64,000 nucleotides of DNA from Anisus vortex (Eukaryota; Mollusca; Gastropoda; Planorbidae). The notes under the pieces were generated by a model that was not told the origin of the DNA, ran no database searches, and was given only the letters and a program-made list of their open reading frames with translations. The translations under genes were made by a program, and so were the position numbers. Location: positions 59,877,898 through 59,941,897 of the forward strand of contig OX421493.1 in NCBI GenBank assembly GCA_949126835.1. The letters are read 5' to 3'. Positions 34,301 to 43,957 of the stretch are shown here, piece by piece (position 1 is the stretch's first letter; each line of letters begins with the position of its first letter).

Positions 34301-35317
34301 ATTGAATGTAGAGTCAACACTACACAGTAAAGACAATAACATTTATTTCGTTTGTCACATTTATTATGGATATACAATCATTTATTTTATAGATTAATGG
34401 CAACTCATATAAAATCTGACAGTGGTATTTTTGTATGGACTGGGCATGGGCGGATTTAGATTTGTTGATGCCATAAACAAATACAACCCAATAACAACCT
34501 GTTGCACAGCTCAGATAAACATAGGCCCAAGGACAGAAATACTTTTCTTATCCATTATGCGAGAACAAATTCAAATAAGTATTCTTTATTCCCGAGTTGC
34601 AGTCTGACATAGAATGGGTTTCCTGAACAAACCATGAAAATCAATAACTTAACATAATTCAAAACATTAATAAAAATGCAAGACATTAATCGGACCACGG
34701 AAGAACGTAGGACACAATAATCTTCTTTATAGACCCAGCGTCTGTAATATATATCTAAGATAAGATAACTGCATAAAGTCCATGAAAATTACATCCGTTA
34801 TTCAAAGTACACTAAAAATAATTCCATAATTAATGTTATACATATTTTATTATTTTTATTTTAAAAATGTTCTTTTTGTCAGGCTAATAATGTTTCATTG
34901 TAATTATCTTTCAGGGTAAATATATTCTCTCTACAAAGTCATTGATGTTACTTAATTCAGTGATGCTCCTATGATCAACATTGTGAGGATATTCTTTTAT
35001 AAACACATCACCTGCTTTGCAATTAGCTGAACCTCTTAATCTTCTAATCAACTCTATGATAATATCATAATGTATGATGAATATAGTTGTCTTACTGACA
35101 TTTACTCCACGCGCATGGCGTAAGTAAAATTTGTATCTATATGCTGATAGTCTTTATTAAAAGAATTATCTTACTCTCATATTTCTTATAACTTGTGCAG
35201 TTAATGCATATCTTGTTGCTTATATAAGCAAATTTATTCTCCTGTATGCTCAATGGGAGTTGATGACTATATATTATTTTAAGTAGTGCTTAATATTACA
35301 ACAAGAAATAAGATTGT
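31323..35317. other. Intergenic DNA between gene A and gene B
   Basis: I see no gene here. It holds three CCCTAA units at about 31429-31446, a Helitron-like end near 31783-31815, and a short dispersed repeat at about 32003-32060 (TTTATTGATCCAAATAAATG) that recurs at 61750. A cluster of G/C blocks such as GGGGCAAGATGCCCC lies at 32690-33890, and a diverged repeat at 34514-34770 is shared with 58690-58915. The rest is AT-rich. Confidence 0.55.
34514..34770. repeat. Diverged dispersed repeat, copy 1
   Basis: Shares ordered blocks with 58690-58915: CAGATAAACATA, TTTCTTATCC-TTATGCG, AATAAAAATGCA, GTAGGACRCAATAATC and CTTTATAGA followed by GCGTCTGTAA. No ORF is shared, so it is an old noncoding interspersed repeat of unknown type. 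Confidence 0.6.
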
Positions 35318-35420
35318 AATACCTTACATACAATTGAATATGTAATACTTTACATACAGCTGTATATGTAATACCTTACATACAGTTCTATATGTTATAC
35401 CTTACATACAGTTCTATAAT
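35318..35420. repeat. 26-bp repeat, 4 copies, upstream of gene B
   Basis: AATACCTTACATACAGTTCT plus ATATGT repeats every 26 bp. It ends about 25 bp before the candidate TATA box of gene B. Confidence 0.85.
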
Positions 35421-35443
35421 ATGTGATAGTTTAAATATAGTTC

Positions 35444-35451
35444 TATAAATA
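35444..35451 (+). promoter_or_regulatory. Candidate TATA box of gene B
   Basis: TATAAATA lies 118 bp upstream of the ATG at 35562. That leaves room for a start site near 35475 and a short leader. AT-rich context makes chance matches likely. Confidence 0.3.
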
Positions 35452-35561
35452 AAATCTACAGTATAGTGAAACTATTTTTTTTTTCTGTATTCTAAAATGT
35501 TATTTTATTGTAATTTGTTTCTCAAAGTTTCAGAAAGATTTCCTGAGTACAGTTCAACACA

Positions 35562-35610
35562 ATGTCGATAATTCATGTTATGTTCCTTTGGACATTTAAA
35601 TACGTTACAG
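35562..35610 (+). CDS. Gene B first coding exon: signal peptide
   Basis: ATG in CAACACAATGT context opens MSIIHVMFLWTFKYVT and ends with one base (G) before the donor GTAGGG. That base joins CC of exon 36531 to give alanine. The result is ...Y-V-T-A-A-C-P, a plausible signal peptide with cleavage just before the first EGF cysteine. The hydrophobic core (I-I-H-V-M-F-L-W-T-F) is short and includes a histidine. The exon is supported by start context, donor, phase and distance to a TATA-like box. Confidence 0.62.
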
Positions 35611-35718
35611 GTAGGGCCAACAAAAAAAAATCTAATGAATAGCAATATATACAAGATAAAAGGTATACAGGGTATACACTAGATACATTTATATAATATA
35701 CTTAATAACTTTTCACCT

Positions 35719-36220
35719 CAGGTGTCTAAGAGATTATCTCGAAATAAGATGGCAGGACAAAATCCCAAATGCAGAGATCCTGCCAAAATCAAGGTTTCAA
35801 AAAATCCGCATTATTCTCAGCAACAGGCGAGTTAGCTGGTCCGTAGCATGTAAACCGAATGCCACAGGGTCAACTACAACATGATATCATATACAAAACC
35901 TTAGCAAACGGACAGAAACCTGCAGGATGTTGAAAACTGAAAACTGAGATATATGTGTATTAACACGACAAGAATCACCTCCATATTACATTAACAGTTG
36001 AGAGGACTTGGCGCTGGATAGACTCACCTGGAGAGCGGGGATCAAGGGAGGGTCTCAACTTGCAGGAGAAAAACACGCAAGACACAACAAGGTGGAAGTA
36101 AATGTAATACCTTCAGCTGTTTTCGTCTGTACCCAGTGTGACCTTACCTGTGTTTCAAGGATTGGTCTCTTCAGGCACAAGAGCTCATCCATGGGAAATA
36201 GATCCTCACTCAAGACATAA
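35719..36220 (+). pseudogene. LINE C-terminal fragment in gene B intron 1
   Basis: Plus-strand frames with stops read C-L-R-D-Y-L-E-I-R-W-Q-D-K-I-P-N-A-E-I-L, later ALDRLTWRAGIKGG, then VCTQCDLTCVSRIGLFRHKS. The L-K-I-R-W-Q-D-x-I-P start, the D-R-x-x-W-R-x-x-(I/V) block and the final C2H2-like C-x2-C-x4-C-x-S-R-I-G-L-x-x-H finger are the usual tail of a LINE family frequent in molluscs and other invertebrates. Frameshifts make it dead. Confidence 0.75.
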
Positions 36221-36530
36221 ACTGTCGCCACATACCTAATATATATATATAATATAGATTATAGATGATAGATAAATACATATATAGATACATAGATAGA
36301 TTGATAGAGAGAGAGATGACAGATAGATAGTTAGACATATAGACTATATAGAGTTACATAGATAGATAGTTAGTTTGATAAAGTGAAAACATTTTAAACA
36401 CTCTCTACTTAGATCTATATTTAAACAAACTATTTTCAAATTAAAATAACAGCCATAATGACATGACGTACATTTGTAAATAGTTATAAAATCTTTATGA
36501 AATTCTTATATTTGTTTGTATATTACATAG
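36221..36530 (+). other. Gene B intron 1, TAGA-rich simple sequence
   Basis: ATAGATAGATAGA- and ATATAT-type simple repeats occupy about 36240-36380. The rest leads to the acceptor of exon 36531 with nothing recognised. Confidence 0.6.
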
Positions 36531-36662
36531 CCGCATGCCCAAAAGATCGTTTTGGTGACGGATGCATCCACAAGTGCCGCTGTCAACAAGAATGCGATGA
36601 AACTAGCTTCTGCCCAGAATCCATGTGCAGGAGGGGTTGGTTCGGACCACAATGTCAACATG
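36531..36662 (+). CDS. Gene B exon: N-terminal EGF-like module (CRC / GWFGPQC type)
   Basis: 132 nt, phase 1 to 1, acceptor TATTACATAG, donor GTTAGG. The frame begins ACPKDRFGDGCIHKCRC and ends RRGWFGPQCQH, with eight cysteines. This C-x-C pair plus G-W-F-G-P-x-C-Q end is the variant found as the first module in the gastropod family as I know it. The only other copy here is at 60052-60183. A decamer satellite begins about 30 bp after its donor. Confidence 0.85.
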
Positions 36663-36692
36663 GTTAGGGCTCTTTTAATACTCATCGTATAT

Positions 36693-38377
36693 ATACGTTT
36701 ATGTACGTGTATGTACGTGTATGTACGTGTATGTACGTGTATGTACGTGTATGTACATGTATGTACGTGTATGTACGTGTATGACGTGTATGTACGTGTA
36801 TGTACGTGTATGTACGTGTATGTACGTGTATGTACGTGTATGTACGTGTATGTACGTGTATGTACATGTATGTACGTGTATGTACGTGTATGACGTGTAT
36901 GTACGTGTATGTACGTGTATGTACGTGTATGTACATGTATGTACGTGTATGTACGTGTATGACGTGTATGTACGTGTATGTACGTGTATGTACGTGTATG
37001 TACATGTATGTACGTGTATGTACGTGTATGACGTGTATGTACGTGTATGTACGTGTATGTACATGTATGTACGTGTATGTACGTGTATGTACGTGTATGT
37101 ACATGTATGTACATGTATGTACGTGTATGTACGTGTATGTACGTGTATGTACGTGTATGTACGTGTATGTACATGTATGTACGTGTATGTACGTGTATGT
37201 ACATGTATGTACGTGTATGTACGTGTATGACGTGTATGTACGTGTATGTACGTGTATGTACGTGTATGTACGTGTATGTACATGTATGTACGTGTATGTA
37301 CATGTATGTACATGTATGTACGTGTATGTACGTGTATGTACATGTATGTACGTGTATGTACGTGTATGTACATGTATGTACGTGTATGTACGTGTATGTA
37401 CATGTATGTACGTGTATGTACGTGTATGACGTGTATGTACGTGTATGTACGTGTATGTACATGTATGTACGTGTATGTACGTGTATGTACGTGTATGTAC
37501 ATGTATGTACATGTATGTACGTGTATGTACGTGTATGTACGTGTATGTACGTGTATGTACGTGTATGTACGTGTATGTACATGTATGTACGTGTATGTAC
37601 GTGTATGTACGTGTATGTACGTGTATGTACATGTATGTACGTGTATGTACGTGTATGTACGTGTATGTACGTGTATGTACATGTATGTACGTGTATGTAC
37701 GTGTATGTACGTGTATGTACGTGTATGTACGTGTATGTACGTGTATGTACGTGTATGTACGTGTATGTACGTGTATGTACGTGTATGTACATGTATGTAC
37801 GTGTATGTACGTGTATGTACATGTATGTACGTGTATGTACGTGTATGACGTGTATGTACGTGTATGTACGTGTATGTACATGTATGTACGTGTATGTACG
37901 TGTATGTACGTGTATGTACATGTATGTACATGTATGTACGTGTATGTACGTGTATGTACGTGTATGTACGTGTATGTACGTGTATGTACGTGTATGTACA
38001 TGTATGTACGTGTATGTACGTGTATGTACGTGTATGTACGTGTATGTACATGTATGTACGTGTATGTACGTGTATGTACGTGTATGTACGTGTATGTACA
38101 TGTATGTACGTGTATGTACGTGTATGTACGTGTATGTACGTGTATGTACGTGTATGTACATGTATGTACATGTATGTACGTGTATGTACGTGTATGTACG
38201 TGTATGTACATGTATGTACGTGTATGTACGTGTATGTACGTGTATGTACATGTATGTACGTGTATGTACGTGTATGACGTGTATGTACGTGTATGTACGT
38301 GTATGTACGTGTATGTACGTGTATGTACGTGTATGTACGTGTATGTACGTGTATGTACGTGTATGTACGTGTATGTG
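36693..38377. repeat. 1.7-kb decamer satellite (GTGTATGTAC)
   Basis: About 168 copies of GTGTATGTAC, with ATGTATGTAC variants and rare 9-bp GTGTATGAC units. The 9-mers at 36783, 36892, 36961, 37030, 37229, 37428, 37847 and 38276 mark a nested higher-order structure. Long open frames on both strands (up to 669 codons, with H-V-H-T-R-T-Y-T-Y-I repeats) arise because the 10-mer lacks stops; they are not genes. Confidence 0.96.
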
Positions 38378-38390
38378 ACCCAGAGGCGTA

Positions 38391-38650
38391 TGAGGCACGG
38401 TAGTCGAGCGGCAGCGATCCGAAGGTCCTGGGTTCCAATCCTGGTGGCGCCAGGATTTTTTTCCAGGACTTGATGGTGTCCCTGAGTCTACCCAGCTCTG
38501 ATGGGTACCTGACATTAGTTGGGGTAACGTAAAGCCGGCTGGGCATTACGCTGGCCACTCATCCCCTAGTATGCCGTGGCCACAGAAACTGGTGAACGCT
38601 GCTTCACCAGCCCTATGATCACTTTGGTCTGAAGGGTACTTTATTTACTA
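38391..38650 (+). mobile_element. tRNA-derived SINE with 13-bp target duplication
   Basis: The tRNA-like head has an A box (TAGTCGAGCGGCAGC) and a B box (GGTTCCAATCC). It is followed by a family body with TGAGTCTACCCAGCTCTGAT, TGACATTAGTTGGGG and CCACAGAAACTGGTGAACG. The 13-bp duplication ACCCAGAGGCGTA flanks it exactly (38378-38390 and 38651-38663). It is oriented with the gene and sits at the right edge of the decamer satellite. The head is pol III promoter-like but is not a functional tRNA gene. Confidence 0.9.
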
Positions 38651-38663
38651 ACCCAGAGGCGTA

Positions 38664-39079
38664 ACTTAAAAACTGGGAATTAGGGGTAGGTGCATTCGAC
38701 CACGTTAGCCAAAAAATTAAACTTTTAAATAAGTGACCAATGTCAACTTTTGTCCCAGGAACCATATTCCATATTGACGTCACTGGTTTAACCTGCCTGA
38801 TTCTATAAATATACTATGTTGCTCTTACGTCATTCTTATGTCCCTACCAGTAGAATGTAAATACGACAATGTGGTTTAGTGGCAGCGCGTCTAAAATGAC
38901 GTATTAAAGGTTTCAGTTACGAGTCTTGTTAAAATATCGGGAACTTGATGTGTCGTTTATTGGGAACATCTATGTTAGCATTCTCAACTTAAAGCTAATT
39001 GGTAATATTAAGATATTTCCCTAACAGCAATAAAAAGTACACTGCAGACTTTGTGTTAGATGTTCAACTTCACATTAGC
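38664..39079 (+). other. Gene B intron with a SINE-head relic
   Basis: GTGGTTTAGTGGCAGCGCGT and GGTTTCAGTTACGAGTC at about 38870-38935 look like worn A and B boxes of the same SINE family. The rest is intron without recognised content. Confidence 0.4.
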
Positions 39080-39362
39080 CTCTAAAATATTTGGTAGCCG
39101 AGTGGCAGCGCGTTCGACTGGCGATCCGATAAAGGTTCTGGGCTCGAATCCTCGTTGGTTCATGCCAGGATTTTTTCACGGGACTAGAGGGTGCCCTTGA
39201 GTCTATCCAGATCTGATGGGTACCTGACACTAGTTAGGGTCAAGTTAAGGTGGCTGGATATTGTGCTGACCACATATCCCCTCGTAGGCGGCATCCACAG
39301 AAACTGGTGAACGCGACTTCACCAGCCCTTGATCAGTTCCTGCGAAGGGCACTTTAATTTAT
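39080..39362 (+). mobile_element. tRNA-derived SINE, second copy
   Basis: Head with TAGCCGAGTGGCAGCGCG and B box GGGCTCGAATCC. The body has TGAGTCTATCCAGATCTGAT, CCTGACACTAGTTAGGGTC, CCACAGAAACTGGTGAACGC and a TTTAATTT end. It is diverged from the copy at 38391 by many substitutions, so it is older. No clear target duplication. Confidence 0.85.
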
Positions 39363-39426
39363 ATAAAAGCAATAGAATACTCTAAGCTCTGTTTAAATTA
39401 AATTCAATTATTTGTAACTATACAAT

Positions 39427-40575
39427 ATATAATGGGTATTTTCAAGAGCTGTATAGTCAAGTCAGTTGAAATATGTGTTTTGATGAGCTGTTTAGTCTAG
39501 TCAGTTGAAATATGTATTTCGATGAGCTGTTTAGTCTAGTCAGTTGATATGTGTATTTTGATTAGCTGTTTAGTCTACTCAGTTGAAATATGTTTTTTTA
39601 TGAGCTGTTTAGTCTAGTCAGTTGAAATATGTATTTTGATGAGCTGTTTAGTCTAGTCAGTTGAAATATGTATTTTGATTAGCTGTTTAGTCTACTCAGT
39701 TGAAATATGTATTTTGATGAGCTGTTTAGTCTAGTCAGTTGAAATATGTATTTTTTATTAGCTGTTTAGTCTAGTTTGTTGAAATATGTATTTTGATGAC
39801 CTGTTTAGTCTAGTCAGTTAAAATATGTATTTTGATGAGCTGTTTAGTCTATTTTGTTTAAATATGTATTTTGATAAGCTGTTTAGTCTAGTCAGTTGAA
39901 ATATGTATTTTGATGAGATGTTTGGTCTTGTCAGTTAAACTATGTATTTGATGAGCTGTTTAGTCTAGCCAGTTGAAATTTGTGTTTTGATGAGCTGTTT
40001 AGTCTAGTCAGTTGAAATATGTATTTTGATGAGCTGTTTAGTCTATTTTGTTTAAATATGTATTTTGATAAGCTGTTTAGTCTAGCCAGTTGAAATATGT
40101 ATTTTGATGAGCTGTTTAGTCTATTTTGTTTAAATATGTTTTTTGATAAGCTGTTTAGTCTAGTCAGTTGAAATATGTATTTTGATGAGCTGTTTGGTCT
40201 TGTCAGTTGAACTATGTATTTGATAAGCTGTTTAATCTAGCCAGTTGAAATTTGTGTTTTGATGAGCTGTTTAGTCTAGTCAGTTGAAATATGTATTTTG
40301 ATGAGCTGTTTAGTCTAGTCAGTTGAAATATGTATTTTGATGAGCTGTTTAGTCTAGTCAGTTGAAATATGTATTTTGATGAGCTGTTTAGTCTAGTCAG
40401 TTGAAATATGTATCTTTTATTAGCTGTTTAGTCTAGTTTGTTGAAATATGTATTTTGATGACCTGTTTAGTCTAGTTTGTTGAAATATGTATTTTGATGA
40501 GCTGTTTAGTCTAGTTTGTTGAAATATGTATTTTGATGAGCTGTTTAGTCTAGTCAGTTGAAATATGTATTTTGA
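39427..40575. repeat. 40-bp minisatellite adjoining a splice acceptor
   Basis: About 29 copies with a period near 40 bp (GAGCTGTTTAGTCTAGTCAG then TTGAAATATGTATTTTGAT). Variants include TTTTGTTTAAAT for CAGTTGAAAT. The last unit ends in the polypyrimidine tract of exon 40588. Its AGCTGTTTAGTCTAGTCAGT core resembles the 26-bp array at 1-2752 (AGCTTTAGTTTAGTCAGT). Confidence 0.95.
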
Positions 40576-40587
40576 TGTTTTTTTCAG

Positions 40588-40764
40588 AGAATCTCATAAC
40601 GTCATTCAACGACTCCCGGGTTACATTTTATCCTGATCAAGATCATTCTTTAGCAATCGACGATAATGATAATACATGTTTGGATATTAAAGGGTTGAGT
40701 TTAATCGCCATTCATTTTGATTCTCCAATATACTTCACACATATCAGGCTTCAGGGAGTAGATG
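40588..40764 (+). CDS. Gene B exon: D-N-D-N-T-C domain, first half
   Basis: 177 nt, phase 1 to 1, acceptor TTTTTTTCAG, donor GTAAGG. The frame runs from ENLITSFNDSRVTFYPD through AIDDNDNTCL to HIRLQGVDG. The partial exon at the right edge (63888) has the same start, E/Q-D/N-L-V/I-T-S, and a D-x-N-D-x-T-C core. By position after the GWFGPQC module it is the jelly-roll-like, probably galactose-binding-fold domain of this receptor family. The fold is inference; no sugar-binding residues are claimed. Confidence 0.75.
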
Positions 40765-41568
40765 GTAAGGAACCACAATAATAAAAACAGATTATTTATA
40801 TAGATATATTTCAACCAACAAACATAATGGAAACTCAGAGGGCATTGAACACCAAGCAAGAAAAAATATCTAGGGTAGATAAGTCTTTTGTTTATTACAT
40901 CAAAAAATATAATCTAGATGTAATTGATGTTTTAAAACTGTAAAGAAGACGCATAAGACAAAATAATATTTTATTTCTCTAGCGTAAATGTAAAACAGAA
41001 GAAGTATCAAAATGAATGACAATCTTCAAATAATTAGATTTTTCAAGTTGTTTTTTTTCATAAGAGACCAGCCAAAGATCACCTAGTGCAGAGATGGCTA
41101 AACAGATACCAAGGAACTCGGCCATACTTAGGGGAAGCTGGAGAGACTGACCCATGATAAAGATTCCTTGATGAACCTTGTTGGCTGCCTATGTCCTAGA
41201 AAGGACCACAGACGTCGATGTTCCCCGAGGACGAGAATGCAGAAGAAGAAGTTCTTTTGAAAAGTATCCATACACATTGTCTGTCTGAGCTGAATGGAAT
41301 AACGGGTTCCAGACTTTCGGGACAGAAGAAGGTGAATGATCTCAGGTCATTGGATGTCTGGGAGAAAAGATGTCACCTTCAGAATCGAGGAGTAAACAGA
41401 ACGGAGTTATCTTTCCTTACACTTGAAAGACGCGAATCGTTGGTCTACATATAAAATACTAACAAACAAGCGGTTATTGGACTTGTTTTAAGATAAAACT
41501 GAACATTTCTAATAACCGAAAAGTGCGCTAAAGGTTATTTTAAATTGGGGACAAACAAACGAAGAATA

Positions 41569-41572
<4 letters not shown>
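40765..41572 (+). other. Gene B intron, unassigned
   Basis: A stretch at about 41060-41450 is less AT-rich and has broken frames (MFPEDENAEEEVLL at 41218). I do not recognise it. It may be an old element. Confidence 0.4.

Positions 41573-41662
<90 letters not shown>
41573..41662. repeat. (AT)n microsatellite, about 90 bp
   Basis: An uninterrupted dinucleotide run, preceded by CACACAC. Confidence 0.97.
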
Positions 41663-41665
<3 letters not shown>

Positions 41666-41940
41666 ATAAATTTAATTGTGCGGAAAGCTTTAAATTTTAG
41701 TAATTGTACTAAAGTTGTATATCTGACTTAGTAAGCATTTTTAAGCCTTAATATTTTAATTTTTCGTAATTGGATGAATATTTGTCCATCAATAGGCCAG
41801 GTATTAAGTATAAGCTGACTAATAGACCAATAATGGACTAATGAAGTGTGATTTTAGGGATTCAAAACTAGTAAACTTGTGCATTTCAGTAAAAGTTACA
41901 CATTGAGATGAAAATCATCCATAAGCATCCATACAATTCA

Positions 41941-42105
41941 ACAAATATACAAAAATCAGGCTGTATTTCTCCAGATTATTTAATAAATTCTAGCAAATAT
42001 ACAAATAAAATCAGGCTGTATTTCTCCAGATTATTTAATAAATTCTAGCAAATATACAGATAAAATCAGGCTGTATTTCTCCTAATTATTCCATACATTC
42101 TAGTA
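41941..42105. repeat. 55-bp repeat, 3 copies
   Basis: Three head-to-tail copies containing AATCAGGCTGTATTTCTCC and ending TTCTAG. The last copy is more diverged. Confidence 0.9.
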
Positions 42106-42497
42106 GCCTTTCATAGCCATAAAAGACGGACGTTAATAAAAGTTTTGGATATGTACGTTTTTATGGACAAAAAACGAATGAAAACGACAGAATGTAGCTG
42201 AAACAAAGCGAAAGCGACGATCGAGGCTCCTTTCACTAAACGTATAGTTAGCTCTGAGCTACGATCGTGGCCCTATGCGTTTTAGGGTTAAATGACTTTT
42301 TGCATTAATTCTTATTATTTATCTTTGAAACAAAAACAGTGTACACATTTTCAAGTAAATTATATTTTCTTTTTTTTTCACTGTATATCCATTGTTATTT
42401 CTATTGTTCTAGAACTAGCTGTAGCTTTCAATATCACCATGGCTTTCTACAGCTGTACATGTAGCTTATATTATTATGTCCATTGTTCTTTCTACAG

Positions 42498-42704
42498 CTG
42501 TACGCTTAGTTTATGACAATGCTGTTAATGTGAGTGTTAAGGATAACAAGAATCCAACAATACAGCCGAACTGTAGCATAGCACAAAGGATTCTTATCGA
42601 TGCTAAAACAGTGGATCTTTTTTGTAACCCAACCGGAAATGTGCAATCAATACATATACAAACCTTGTTACTTAAAAGAATATGTTCGCTTTACGTGAGT
42701 AGAG
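42498..42704 (+). CDS. Gene B exon: D-N-D-N-T-C domain, second half
   Basis: 207 nt, phase 1 to 1, acceptor CTTTCTACAG, donor GTAAGT. The frame begins AVRLVYDNAVNVSVKD and ends KRICSLYVSRG. The ending (x-C-S-L-Y-(I/V)-S-x-G) is what I know to precede the FTP domain (G-R-N-V-A-L-K) in related snail proteins. Gene A's FTP exon begins with exactly that sequence in the matching phase. In gene B no FTP exon follows; the next exon seen is EGF-like at 44601. Confidence 0.78.
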
Positions 42705-42915
42705 GTAAGTGGACTTATCATTGTTACTGGACCTATCTTAGATAGTGGACTTATCTTAGTTAGTGGACTTATCTTAGAGGTCTTATCTTATTTAGTTGAC
42801 TTATCTTAGATTGTGGACTTATTTTAGTAAGTGAACTTATCTTTTCTAGTAGATTTATCTTTGTAAGTGGACTTATCTTAGATACTGGACTTAACTTAGT
42901 TAAGATAAGATAAGA
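42705..42915. repeat. 18-bp repeat starting at a splice donor
   Basis: Units of TAGTGGACTTATCTTAGA, about 11 imperfect copies, start at the exon donor itself (GTAAGTGGACTTATC). Two further copies keep a donor-like GTAAGTG (42827 and 42863). Confidence 0.85.
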
Positions 42916-42928
42916 ATGGGTATTTCTT

Positions 42929-43088
42929 ATATGTATACTGCCACTATGTAGGAGCTAGTTTCCTATCTTACTATGTATACTGCCACTATAAAGAAGCTAG
43001 TTTCCTATCTTACTATGTATACTGCCACTATGTAGGAGTTAGTTTCCTATCTTACTATGTATACTGCTACTATAAAGAAGCTAGTTTG
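42929..43088. repeat. 42-bp repeat, 4 copies in alternating versions
   Basis: Units of TATGTATACTGCCACTAT followed alternately by GTAGGAG and AAAGAAG, then CTAGTTTCCTATCTTAC. The alternation makes an 84-bp dimer present twice. Confidence 0.92.
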
Positions 43089-43426
43089 AGAATAACTTGA
43101 ATGACTTCTTTTTCGGAATTCCTTATTCTCATTTGTATTGCAGAATTCGTTTTTTTAGTCGCTGTATACAGCTGAAACCTTTAGGCTAACGTAGGAGTCA
43201 TTTTTGACAGCGTTTTAGGTTGCGCATGGACAGAAAAACATTATGAGCTCTAAAATAGAGCAAGCAGTGATAATAATTCCCATTTTGATATTACATATTA
43301 GTGGATGTTTTTTGGGGCCTTAAAGAATGCAATTATGGTCGTCGTGAGAAGATTACAAGTGTAATCTGTTTCTGAGTTAGTAGTAAAAATAATCTGAAGG
43401 AAATGGAGTGGGAAAAGTTTCAAATG

Positions 43427-43957
43427 TATCACATTAAGGACTTGTTTTTGAATGTGTCACCATAAAGACTTGTTTTTGAATGTATCACTATAATGACTTG
43501 TTTTTTAATGTATCACATTAAGGACTTGTTTTTGAATGTATCTTCTTAAGGACTTGTTTTTGAATGTATCACCTTAAGGACTTGTTTTTGAATGTATCAC
43601 CTTAAGGACTTGTTTTTGAATGTATCACCCTAAGGACTTGTTTTTGAATGTATCACCTTAAGGAGTTGTTTTGGAATTCATCACCTTAAGGACTTGTTTT
43701 TGAATGTATCACCCTAAGGACTTGTTTTTGAATGTATCACCTTAAGGACTTGTTTTTTAATGTATCACCCTAATGACTTGTTTTTGAATGTATCACCTTA
43801 AGGACTTGTTTTTGAATGTATCACCTTAAGGACTTGTTTTGAATGTATCACCCTAAGGACTTGTTTTTGAATGTATCACCCTAAGGACTTGTTTTTGAAT
43901 GTATCATTTTAATTAAGGACTTGTTTTTGAATGTACCACCTTGGGGACTTGTTTTAA
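43427..43957. repeat. 28-bp minisatellite, about 19 copies
   Basis: Core AAGGACTTGTTTTTGAATGT then ATCACCTT, repeated head to tail with scattered substitutions. It lies in the intron before exon 44601. Confidence 0.94.

Noticed and set aside
34422..34607. Small ORF MVFLYGLGMGGFRFVD as a gene B first exon
   Set aside because: It runs into a dispersed noncoding repeat shared with 58690-58915 and has no suitable donor; the exon at 35562 fits much better.
38391..38470. Functional tRNA gene
   Set aside because: A and B boxes are present but the cloverleaf is degraded and the sequence continues into a SINE body with a target duplication.
36506..38558. ORFs up to 669 codons with H-V-H-T-R-T-Y-T-Y-I or C-T-C-M-Y-V-Y-V-R-V repeats
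   Set aside because: They come from the 10-bp satellite; the longest one runs through the SINE and antisense to the real exon 36531.
41218..41454. Small ORF MFPEDENAEEEVLLKS
   Set aside because: No homology recognised, no splice context, and placed within a worn, probably repetitive stretch of a gene B intron.
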